NCBI GenBank assembly: GCA_035550775.1
Contig: DASZOO010000184.1
Location: forward strand, 1 to 7,123
Direction: 5' to 3'
Length of the DNA stretch: 7,123 bases
Source of the DNA: JAOUEA01 sp035550775
GTDB taxonomy: Bacteria > Actinomycetota > UBA4738 > HRBIN12
Notes under the pieces: generated by a model
What the model saw: only the letters and a program-made list of their open reading frames with translations
The model's database searches: none
Told to the model about the DNA's origin: nothing
In this document: one piece after another, positions 1 through 5,847 of the stretch
Layout: every line of letters starts with the position of its first letter
Position numbering within the stretch: the first letter of the stretch is position 1
Position numbers and translations under genes: made by a program

Positions 1-1
1 G

Positions 2-319
2 GTGGCCTCGATCAACACCACGTACTTCTCCCCGCCCGTCGTGAGCCTCTCGGTGTTCGGGACCGACGCCGCCGTCTGGAACGAGGAGGACGGGGCTCGG
101 TTGTTCGTGCAGCCGCGGAGCGACGCCGTGCGGACCGAGCAGGCGGTGGAGACGATCGACACGATCGAGGACGAGCTCGCGGAGTTCGCGCGATGCATCC
201 GGGACGGCGGCCGGCCGGAGACGGGGGTGGCGGAGGCGCTCGAGGTGGCCGCCGTGATCGAGGCGGTCGGCCGGAGCGTCGAGACCGGGTGCGTCGTCGA
301 GGTCTCCGACCTTCGCTGA
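2..319 (+). CDS. Gfo/Idh/MocA-family oxidoreductase, C-terminal fragment (5' end outside window)
   Basis: About 105 residues of open frame enter from the left edge and stop at TGA 317-319. The first readable codon is a GTG, but the gene very probably begins upstream. The fragment resembles the C-terminal part of Gfo/Idh/MocA NAD(P)-dependent sugar or polyol dehydrogenases. Residues ~10-25 form a strand-rich stretch ending in an FGTDAAVW-like turn, as in the substrate-side beta sheet of the family. Residues ~57-95 carry the typical closing helices (ELAEFARCIRDGGRPETGV, then an EAL...AAVIEAV helix). The NAD-binding Rossmann half and the catalytic Lys are not in the window, so substrate and activity cannot be judged. 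It is separated from the next gene by about 120 bp that hold a hairpin and a promoter, so it probably belongs to an upstream transcription unit. Confidence 0.8.
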   Translation: MASINTTYFSPPVVSLSVFGTDAAVWNEEDGARLFVQPRSDAVRTEQAVETIDTIEDELAEFARCIRDGGRPETGVAEALEVAAVIEAVGRSVETGCVVEVSDLR

Positions 320-321
320 CG

Positions 322-354
322 CGGCTCCATCCCCGATACGCCCAGGTGGAGCCG
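322..354 (+). terminator. possible hairpin terminator after the oxidoreductase gene
   Basis: An 8-bp perfect inverted repeat (CGGCTCCA 322-329, TGGAGCCG 347-354) with a 17-nt loop begins 3 nt after the stop codon. There is no T-tract behind it, so it is not a classical intrinsic terminator. Its position between the stop codon and the next promoter is what suggests 3'-end formation. Confidence 0.35.
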
Positions 355-369
355 ACGATCTCACCTGCC

Positions 370-398
370 TAGACAGCGGTTTCCATATTCTATAAAGT
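370..398 (+). promoter_or_regulatory. predicted sigma-70-type promoter of the transport/catabolic operon
   Basis: A -35-like TAGACA (370-375) lies 17 nt before TAAAGT (393-398), which fits the actinobacterial -10 pattern TANNNT. A TATAAA at 391-396 overlaps it as an alternative. This is an AT-rich island in otherwise GC-rich DNA, and predicted transcription would start near 405, about 35 nt before the lipoprotein gene. The -35 lies within CCTAGACAG (368-376), a block repeated exactly at 6913-6921 before the second lipoprotein gene. With its flank (CTGCCTAGACAG, 365-376) it is a near-perfect 12-bp palindrome (5 of 6 pairs), so it could also bind a regulator. Confidence 0.6.
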
Positions 399-438
399 GC
401 GCGACCGGGGCTAACCGACGTACGGGAGGGGGCTCGTG

Positions 439-1524
439 ATGAGTCGTGGCAGGTTCGCCCGGGCGGTGGCATCGGTCGCGGTCGTGTCGCTCGTGCTGGT
501 CGCATGCGGCGACGACGGCGGCGGCGGAGGTGGCGGCGACGAAGGCGGCGGTGAGGAGTCCAACGTCATCCGGTTCACGTTCGCGCCCGACCCGGCGTGG
601 GACTGGGTGAAGGACCAGGGCATCCTCGAGACGATGGAGCAGGAGTCCGGATTCCGGATCATCCAGCTCGCGACGTGGGACGAGTGGGCCACGTTCGCCG
701 GCGGGCACGCCGACGTGGTCTCGACCGGCACCTACGAGACCCCGCTGCTCGAGGAGGAAGGCATCGAGACCACCACGTTCGGCCAGTTCAACATGAACAA
801 GGACGTGCTGGTCACGGCCAACCCCGAGTACAAGACGGCGGCGGACTTCCCCACCGGGGGGGAGTGCAAGATCGCCACGGAGTCGGTCACCGGCAACACG
901 ATCATCTGGAGCTCGCTGATCAAGGAGTTCGACGACCGTGAGGTGGCCGAGGGCGGCGACGACATCGGCATCGTGACCGCCGACTACCAGGTCATCCCGA
1001 ACCTGCTGCGCGAAGGCGAGGCCTGCGCGGGCATCCTCGACCCCACGCAGGTGATCCCGGACATGGCCTCGGGCGACCTGACGGTGATGTACGACGGCCT
1101 GTCGGCGTCGCAGCTGTACGGCGAGACGATCGTGCCGGGGCACGAGGGCGTGCTGAGCAACGCGTTCGTGTCGCGCAAGGAGTGGTTCGACGCGAACCCG
1201 GAGGCGGCCGCGTTCTTCCTGAAGGTGTGGGACTGCGCGATGGTGCAGTGGGCGGAACACCGTGACGAGATCATCGACACGTATCCTCAGCACTTCGCCG
1301 TCGAGGACCCCTCCGAGGCCCAGTTCATGAAGGACTACTTCGAGAACACGTTCGACTGGTTCGTCGAGAGCCCGTACCTCACCGAGGAGTGGATCGAGGG
1401 CGAGCGACCGGTGTTCGATCTCGTGCAGGACGCCGGCGTCGTCCCCGAGGACGCTGAGTTCCCCGAGCACGCGGTCATGACGGCGGACTACGAAGGCTCG
1501 CCGTGCCCGGCTGACGCGCCGTAG
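439..1524 (+). CDS. ABC transporter solute-binding lipoprotein, NitT/TauT (NMT1/SsuA-like) type
   Basis: Likely captures the transported solute on the outer face of the membrane and delivers it to the permeases encoded next. Numbered from ATG 439 (361 aa): basic N-terminus, hydrophobic segment ~9-22 and lipobox LVAC with lipidation Cys23, i.e. a Lpp/SPII signal. Then comes a Gly/Asp/Glu-rich linker (~24-41) and a periplasmic-binding-protein-II-like domain (~42-361) opening with IRFTFAPDPAWDW. Four further cysteines (143, 196, 266, 356) could form disulfides, though this is unproven. The Shine-Dalgarno GGAGG (425-429) is 9 nt before ATG 439. GTG 436 immediately upstream is equally usable and would add one residue. 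The family assignment rests on general fold features plus the adjacent NitT/TauT-like permeases and ATPase. The ligand is unknown; NitT/TauT relatives carry sulfonates, nitrate, pyrimidine precursors or aromatic acids. First gene of the operon. Confidence 0.88.
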   Translation: MSRGRFARAVASVAVVSLVLVACGDDGGGGGGGDEGGGEESNVIRFTFAPDPAWDWVKDQGILETMEQESGFRIIQLATWDEWATFAGGHADVVSTGTYETPLLEEEGIETTTFGQFNMNKDVLVTANPEYKTAADFPTGGECKIATESVTGNTIIWSSLIKEFDDREVAEGGDDIGIVTADYQVIPNLLREGEACAGILDPTQVIPDMASGDLTVMYDGLSASQLYGETIVPGHEGVLSNAFVSRKEWFDANPEAAAFFLKVWDCAMVQWAEHRDEIIDTYPQHFAVEDPSEAQFMKDYFENTFDWFVESPYLTEEWIEGERPVFDLVQDAGVVPEDAEFPEHAVMTADYEGSPCPADAP

Positions 1525-1544
1525 GGAGGACGACCACGAGGAAT

Positions 1545-1572
1545 GGGCGCCGGCCCCGCTGGGCCGGCGCCC
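1545..1572 (+). other. strong GC hairpin between binding-protein and permease genes
   Basis: A perfect 12-bp inverted repeat (GGGCGCCGGCCC 1545-1556 and GGGCCGGCGCCC 1561-1572) with tetraloop CGCT. All pairs are G-C, so the RNA stem should be very stable. It lies 20 nt after the binding-protein stop codon and 12 nt before ATG 1585. No T-tract follows. Such hairpins after binding-protein genes are known (e.g. malE-malF) to stabilise the upstream mRNA or attenuate read-through, so that binding protein is made in excess over permease. That role is inferred here. Confidence 0.75.
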
Positions 1573-1584
1573 CACCCACACCAC

Positions 1585-2430
1585 ATGGCGACCGTAGACA
1601 AGACCCTCGAAGACATCGAGCAAGAAGCGATCGACGCGCTGCAAGCGCGCACCCGATCGCGGTCGCGGATCGTCTACTCCGTGCTCGGGGCGCTGAGTTT
1701 CATCGGGGTCTGGGCGTACTTCTCCGCGTTCGTGTTCGAGCCGTTCATCCTGCCGTCCCCGGGACGGGTCCTCGCCGAGATGTGGGAGCTGACGATCTCG
1801 GGCGCCGTCTTCGTCAACTTCGCCAGCAGCTTCCTCAAGACCATGGCGGGCTGGGCGATGGCGTTCGCGATCGGCATCCCGATCGGCCTGCTGATGGGCC
1901 GGTATCGGTACGCCCGAGCCTTCTTCCACGACTTCGTCTACATCTTCGCGAACGTCCCGTTGCTCGTGTACGCGGTGATCGCGCTGATCGTCTTCGGCAT
2001 CAGCCCGTGGGGGCCCGCGTTCGTCGTCGCGCTCGAGGCGTACACGGGCATCGCCTTGAACACAGCGGCGGGGGTGGAATCGGTCGATCGAGGCCTGTTA
2101 TCGATGAGCCGCTCGTTCCGCCGCTCGAGTCGTCAGACCCTGCGCAGCGTGGTGGTGCCCTCGGTGGTGCCGTTCCTGTTCGCGAGCGGGCGGGTCTCGT
2201 TCGCGAACTCGTGGAAGCTGGCAGCCCTGGCGGAGACGTTCGGTGGCTACCTCGGCGTGGGCTATCAGCTCGAGAAGTCGTTCCAGGTCTACTCGGTCGT
2301 CAGTCTGCTCGCCTGGATGTTCTTCTTCGTGATCTTCGTGATCCTGGTGGAGCGGTTCCTCATCGCGCCGGCCGAGCGTCGAGTCTTCGCGTGGCGTGAT
2401 CCGGCGAGCGTTCGGCAGGAACAGACGTGA
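1585..2430 (+). CDS. ABC transporter permease 1 (BPD_transp_1, NitT/TauT type)
   Basis: Inner-membrane channel subunit, 281 aa from ATG 1585, expected to pair with the permease encoded next. Hydrophobic segments fit about six helices (approx. residues 29-46, 84-105, 116-138, 144-161, 189-214, 237-261), with a charged N-terminal tail predicted cytoplasmic. The cytoplasmic coupling (EAA) loop precedes VVVPSVVP. In it the usual conserved Gly, 13 residues before the loop Pro, is Arg179. Start choice: an in-frame ATG at 1543 would give 295 aa, but it sits at the foot of a 12-bp GC hairpin and would add an unlikely Gly/Pro/His tail (MGAGPAGPAPHPHH). ATG 1585 gives the same length as permease 2 but lacks a linear Shine-Dalgarno nearby. 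Leu172 is encoded by TTA (2098-2100), the only TTA seen in coding sequence. The stop overlaps the next start (GTGA). Confidence 0.9.
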   Translation: MATVDKTLEDIEQEAIDALQARTRSRSRIVYSVLGALSFIGVWAYFSAFVFEPFILPSPGRVLAEMWELTISGAVFVNFASSFLKTMAGWAMAFAIGIPIGLLMGRYRYARAFFHDFVYIFANVPLLVYAVIALIVFGISPWGPAFVVALEAYTGIALNTAAGVESVDRGLLSMSRSFRRSSRQTLRSVVVPSVVPFLFASGRVSFANSWKLAALAETFGGYLGVGYQLEKSFQVYSVVSLLAWMFFFVIFVILVERFLIAPAERRVFAWRDPASVRQEQT

Positions 2431-3272
2431 GCGGATCGATCGCGGACGTCCGCACGGGGCTTCCCGCCGAGGTCGCGGACCTTCTGGCGCCGCCCGCCCG
2501 CCCATGGTGGAAGTGGATCGTCTCGGACCGGGCGGCCAGGTACACGGCGCGCATCGCGTTCCTGCTGATCTGGCAATGGGCGGGCACGTTCTTCGACGAC
2601 ATCCCGACCCCCATCGGCACGGTCGAGTTCCTGATCGAGGAGTTCCAGGCCGGCGAGGTGTGGCCGAACGTCGCGATCAGTCTGATCCGCGCGACGATCG
2701 GGTTGGCGTTCGTGCTCGTGTTCGGCGTCGCGATCGGCATCGCGATGGCTCGGTGGTGGCGCGTCCGGTACTTCCTCGCCGACCTCATCCTCGTGGGCAT
2801 CACGCTGCCGGCGTTCATCTGGGCGTTGCTCGTCGTGATGTGGTGGGGGTTCAGCAACATCGGCCCGATCGCCGTCTGCATCGTCTCGGCGACCCCGCAG
2901 CTCGTCGTGAACACGTTCCAGGGGGCGACGGCGACCCCGGGCAAGCTGCTCGCGATGTCCGACGCCTATCGGGTGAAGAACCGACGTCAGTTCCGGTGGC
3001 TGGTGATCCCGTCGATGGCCGAGTACATCGCCGCCGGCTACCGAAGCGCCATCCTCGCGGGGTGGGGCGCCGTACTGCTCGTCGAGTGGTTCGGCAACGA
3101 CAAGGGCGTCGGGTTCCGCGCCCACTACTGGTACGACGCCAGGAGCTTCGAAGGCATGATGGCGTGGGGGCTCGTGATGATGATCATCATCCTGGCGTTC
3201 GACCGGATCGTGATGGACAGGGTCGTCACGCACTTCCGGCGGTGGCGGATCGGAGAGCAGCAGTGGTCGTGA
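2427..3272 (+). CDS. ABC transporter permease 2 (BPD_transp_1, NitT/TauT type)
   Basis: Second channel subunit, 281 aa, starting at GTG 2427 inside the GTGA that also ends permease 1. The 4-bp overlap points to translational coupling and equal dosage, as expected for a heterodimeric channel. Hydrophobic stretches are near residues 40-56, 87-108, 114-139, 145-160, 193-220 and 243-262. The TPIGTVEFLIEEF region after the first helix is typical of NitT/TauT permeases (compare LPSPGRVLAEMWEL in permease 1). The coupling loop precedes LVIPSMAEYIAAG. As in permease 1, the canonical EAA-loop Gly position is Arg (Arg182), and the EAA triplet reads AMS. The C-terminus is short, basic and probably cytoplasmic. 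Sequence similarity to permease 1 is modest, so this is an old paralogue rather than a recent duplication. Confidence 0.9.
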   Translation: MSGSIADVRTGLPAEVADLLAPPARPWWKWIVSDRAARYTARIAFLLIWQWAGTFFDDIPTPIGTVEFLIEEFQAGEVWPNVAISLIRATIGLAFVLVFGVAIGIAMARWWRVRYFLADLILVGITLPAFIWALLVVMWWGFSNIGPIAVCIVSATPQLVVNTFQGATATPGKLLAMSDAYRVKNRRQFRWLVIPSMAEYIAAGYRSAILAGWGAVLLVEWFGNDKGVGFRAHYWYDARSFEGMMAWGLVMMIIILAFDRIVMDRVVTHFRRWRIGEQQWS

Positions 3273-3309
3273 CCGAGGCCGGACGACGAGTTCCCGAGGG
3301 GTGAGACGA

Positions 3310-4071
3310 GTGGCCCGACTGGTCGCGCGCGACGTGATGAAGGTCTTTCCGCCCACCAGGGCCGGTCAGGACCCGGTGGTCGCGCTCCGCAACATCAGCT
3401 TCGAGGCCGAGGGGCACGCCTTCGTGACCCTCGTCGGTCCATCGGGGTGCGGCAAGAGCACGTTCCTCAACATGGTCTCGGGCATCGACAGCCCGAGCGC
3501 CGGCACGCTCGAGGTGAACGGCAAAGCCGCGGAAGAGGCCCGGATCGGCTACGTGTTCCAGGATCCTCGCCTGCTGCCGTGGAAGACGGTGATCCAGAAC
3601 ATGGAGTACGTGCTCGACGACGGATCGCACGACGATCGGTCGGCTCGGGGCCGGCGATTCCTCGACATGGTGAACCTCGGGGCGTCGGCGCAGATGTACC
3701 CGGGCCAGCTCTCGGGCGGCATGCAGCAGCGCGTGGGGATCGCCCGGGCTCTCGCGATCGAGCCGGACCTGCTGCTGATGGACGAGCCGTTCAGCCACCT
3801 CGACGCGATCACGGCCCGTGATCTACGCGTCGAGCTGCAGCGGCTGTGGCTCGACACCGACACGACGATCCTGTTCGTCACCCACGACGTGCTCGAGGCG
3901 GTCCTGTTGTCCAGCCGGGTGATCATGATGAGCAGCCAGGGGTTGGTCTTCCGCGATCTGACGATCGACCTGCCGTTCCCGCGGCGTCAGACCGATCGCG
4001 AGGTCGCGATCCAGCAGACCGAGATCCTCGAGCTGTTCGAAGAGATGGAACGGCCGATGGTCGACGTCTGA
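3310..4071 (+). CDS. ABC transporter ATP-binding protein, NitT/TauT type
   Basis: Cytoplasmic ATPase that powers the importer, 253 aa from GTG 3310. Every catalytic motif is intact: Walker A GPSGCGKST (43-51), Q-loop Gln84 in YVFQDPRLLPWKTV, signature LSGGMQQR (134-141), Walker B LLLMDEP (154-160), D-loop HLDA (163-166) and switch His192 in FVTHD. The FQDPRLLPW sequence is characteristic of nitrate/sulfonate/taurine-type importer ATPases. It should work as a homodimer beneath the two permeases. Start choice: GAGGGG (3296-3301) lies 8 nt before GTG 3310. The in-frame GTG at 3301 overlaps that ribosome-binding sequence and is less likely; it would add three residues. The gene follows permease 2 after 37 bp. 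There is no extra C-terminal regulatory domain, and its length is normal for the family. Confidence 0.95.
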   Translation: MARLVARDVMKVFPPTRAGQDPVVALRNISFEAEGHAFVTLVGPSGCGKSTFLNMVSGIDSPSAGTLEVNGKAAEEARIGYVFQDPRLLPWKTVIQNMEYVLDDGSHDDRSARGRRFLDMVNLGASAQMYPGQLSGGMQQRVGIARALAIEPDLLLMDEPFSHLDAITARDLRVELQRLWLDTDTTILFVTHDVLEAVLLSSRVIMMSSQGLVFRDLTIDLPFPRRQTDREVAIQQTEILELFEEMERPMVDV

Positions 4072-4130
4072 ACAGCGTCGGCACACGCATCGAGAAGCAC
4101 CGCACGCACCGATCGGACGAGGAGGTCCTG

Positions 4131-4823
4131 ATGCTCCGTCACAGCGCGTTCTTCATGCTCAAGGAGGGCAACGGAGAGGAGGAGATGCGGTGGATGCAGA
4201 AGGGCTCGGCGTTCATGCGCTTCACCGCAGCCGGCCCGTCGGCGATCGACTTCGGGCAGGATCTGTTCGGAGGGTCGCTCCACCTCTCGGAGACGAAGCC
4301 GTGGGAACGAACGCCCCGATGGCGCGCTGCGACCGAGGGACCGCCGTGCAACTACGACGTGGCCCTGCACCTGGACTTCGAGGACGAGCACGGCCTCGAG
4401 GTCTACAACAAGGACGACGTGCACCACGAGATCGCCGTGTACAACGCGTCCGTCTGCCAGGGCGAGCTCACCGCGCGGATCGACTGGCGGTACGAGGGCG
4501 GCCCGCTGATCGAGGCGGGCCACGTCCGCCACGCCGCGATGTTCGTGTGGAAGGACGACGTCGACGACGACCGGAAGGCGGCAGCACACGACCGGGTCCG
4601 CGCGCTCGGCGATCAGCCGGGGGTGGAGCGGCTCACGCTCGGTACCGGCATCGGCAGCCTCCGCACCGACTACGACTGGATCCTCGACGTGCAGCTCGCC
4701 GACCGGGCCGCCGCCGAAGCGCTCGTCACCGGCGAGGCGTACCGAGCCGCCATGGCCGAGGTCGCCGGCTCGACGAAGTACGAATGGACGGCGCGGATGA
4801 CCCACACGATGCACGGGCACTGA
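4131..4823 (+). CDS. tandem Dabb (stress-responsive A/B-barrel) domain protein
   Basis: A 230-aa soluble protein that appears to contain two Dabb-type ferredoxin-like alpha+beta barrel units. Unit 1 (~1-119) opens with LRHSAFFMLKEG and closes with YDVALHLDFEDEHGLEVYN...ARIDWRY. Unit 2 (~130-222) opens with VRHAAMFVWKDD and closes with YDWILDVQLADRAAAEALV...YEWTARM. Both show the family pattern of an initial R-H beta strand, a helix, a [NT]-Y-D strand and a final strand. Unit 1 has a roughly 20-residue insertion (~52-71, SETKPWERTPRW...). Dabb proteins normally dimerise; a two-unit chain could fold as a covalent pseudo-dimer. Known members range from uncharacterised stress proteins to plant olivetolic acid cyclase, so a catalytic or ligand-binding role is possible but unproven. 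A strong Shine-Dalgarno AGGAGG (4120-4125) lies 5 nt before ATG 4131. It is 59 bp after the ATPase gene. Confidence 0.75.
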   Translation: MLRHSAFFMLKEGNGEEEMRWMQKGSAFMRFTAAGPSAIDFGQDLFGGSLHLSETKPWERTPRWRAATEGPPCNYDVALHLDFEDEHGLEVYNKDDVHHEIAVYNASVCQGELTARIDWRYEGGPLIEAGHVRHAAMFVWKDDVDDDRKAAAHDRVRALGDQPGVERLTLGTGIGSLRTDYDWILDVQLADRAAAEALVTGEAYRAAMAEVAGSTKYEWTARMTHTMHGH

Positions 4824-4854
4824 CCGACGCCGAACCGACGAGCCGGGAGGATCC

Positions 4855-5826
4855 ATGAGCGACGGAAGGATCGTCGACGTGCACTGTCACTGCACGCTGG
4901 AACGCTTCCGGCGAGCGGTGCTCGACGAGGGACGGGACTGGCACGGCATGACCACCGAGCACGGCGAGCTCGGCAACCCCAAGAACCACTGGAGCGTCGA
5001 GCGGCGGCTCGAGGAGATGGACCGGCTGCGCGTCGACGTGCAGCTCGTCTCGCCGACCGACGTCTTCTATCAGTACGAACAGGAGCCGGAGGTCACGGAG
5101 CGCATCGCGGACGAGGCCAACGAGGAGATCGCCGGCATGGTGCGCGACCATCCCGGCCGATTCATGGGGCTCGGCACGCTTCCGATGCAGCATCCGGCCA
5201 AGGCCGTCGACGCCATGGCTCGAGGCATGGGGGAGCTGGGGTTGACGGGCTTCATGATCGACGACCACGTGCGGGGTGTGACCTACGACGACGACATGTT
5301 CGAGCCCGTGTGGGAGACGGCGGAGGGCCTCGGGGCGTTCTTCCTGATCCATCAGTACCAGCACACGACGGTCACGTATCGCACGGAGCAGTACTTCCTG
5401 CTGAACTCGATCGGGAACCTGGCCGATCGCACGATCACGTTCGCCTCGTTCATCTACGGTGGCGTGCTCGATCGGCATCCCGGCCTCACGATCTGTCTGG
5501 CCCACGGGGGCGGGTACGTGCCGTACGCGCTCGATCGCCTCGACAAGGGCTGGGAGGTCTGGCCGGACCTGCGCGGGCGCTCCCAAGATCGCCCGAGCAC
5601 GTACGTTCGGAGGTTCTACTACGACACGGTCGTCTACACCGAACGGAACCTCCGCTTCCTGATCGACGTGGTGGGCGCGGACCGGGTCGTGTTCGGCACG
5701 GATTGGCCGGCACCGATGACGTTCGACGATCCGGTCGGCCGGTTGGAAGCCATGCCGGGACTGACGCCCGACGAGCGAGAGGCCCTGCTGTGGGGCACCG
5801 CCGCCTCGCTCTTCGGCGGGTCCTGA
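4855..5826 (+). CDS. amidohydrolase family 2 (ACMSD-like) metal-dependent hydrolase/decarboxylase
   Basis: A 323-aa TIM-barrel enzyme of the amidohydrolase-related family that includes 2-amino-3-carboxymuconate-6-semialdehyde decarboxylase (ACMSD) and gamma-resorcylate decarboxylase. Visible metal/catalytic residues: HxH at His10/His12 (VDVHCHC), His166 (FLIHQ), His217 (CLAHGGG) and Asp283 (VFGTDWP). The His166-His217 and His217-Asp283 spacings (51 and 66) equal those recalled for Pseudomonas ACMSD (177-228-294). Arg228 matches the ACMSD carboxylate-binding Arg239, 11 residues after the catalytic His, and Arg50/Arg51 may correspond to ACMSD Arg51. It is therefore likely a mononuclear metal enzyme acting on a carboxylated, perhaps aromatic or unsaturated, substrate; whether it decarboxylates or hydrolyses is open. 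A good Shine-Dalgarno GGGAGGA (4845-4851) precedes ATG 4855. It lies 31 bp after the Dabb gene and 21 bp before the dehydrogenase gene. Confidence 0.88.
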   Translation: MSDGRIVDVHCHCTLERFRRAVLDEGRDWHGMTTEHGELGNPKNHWSVERRLEEMDRLRVDVQLVSPTDVFYQYEQEPEVTERIADEANEEIAGMVRDHPGRFMGLGTLPMQHPAKAVDAMARGMGELGLTGFMIDDHVRGVTYDDDMFEPVWETAEGLGAFFLIHQYQHTTVTYRTEQYFLLNSIGNLADRTITFASFIYGGVLDRHPGLTICLAHGGGYVPYALDRLDKGWEVWPDLRGRSQDRPSTYVRRFYYDTVVYTERNLRFLIDVVGADRVVFGTDWPAPMTFDDPVGRLEAMPGLTPDEREALLWGTAASLFGGS

Positions 5827-5847
5827 ATCCGCACGACGGGAGGCGCG

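Noticed and set aside
517..555. GGC/GGT-rich tandem repeat-like tract
   Set aside because: It encodes the Gly/Asp/Glu linker after the lipidated Cys, which is normal for actinobacterial lipoproteins. It may vary in length between strains but is not a separate element.
1543..1584. Upstream in-frame ATG 1543 as the permease 1 start
   Set aside because: It would translate a perfect 12-bp GC hairpin into a Gly/Pro/His tail, with the start codon at the stem base. ATG 1585 gives a normal N-terminus. This remains a judgement, since 1585 lacks a linear Shine-Dalgarno.
361..1929. 522-codon open frame on the - strand across the binding-protein gene
   Set aside because: It runs through the promoter region and the lipoprotein gene and has arginine/histidine-rich shadow composition. 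The + strand product has a clear lipoprotein signal.
3994..4011. 7-bp inverted repeat GATCGCG / CGCGATC with 4-nt spacer
   Set aside because: It is inside the ATPase coding sequence and is explained by common GC-rich codons (Asp-Arg-Glu-Val-Ala-Ile). There is no positional reason for a function.
4072..4130. Possible internal promoter or regulator site between the ATPase and Dabb genes (8-bp palindrome CCGATCGG, 4109-4116)
   Set aside because: There is no AT-rich -10 or -35 candidate, and the palindrome is too short and of common composition. The gap is most simply an operon spacer with a strong Shine-Dalgarno.
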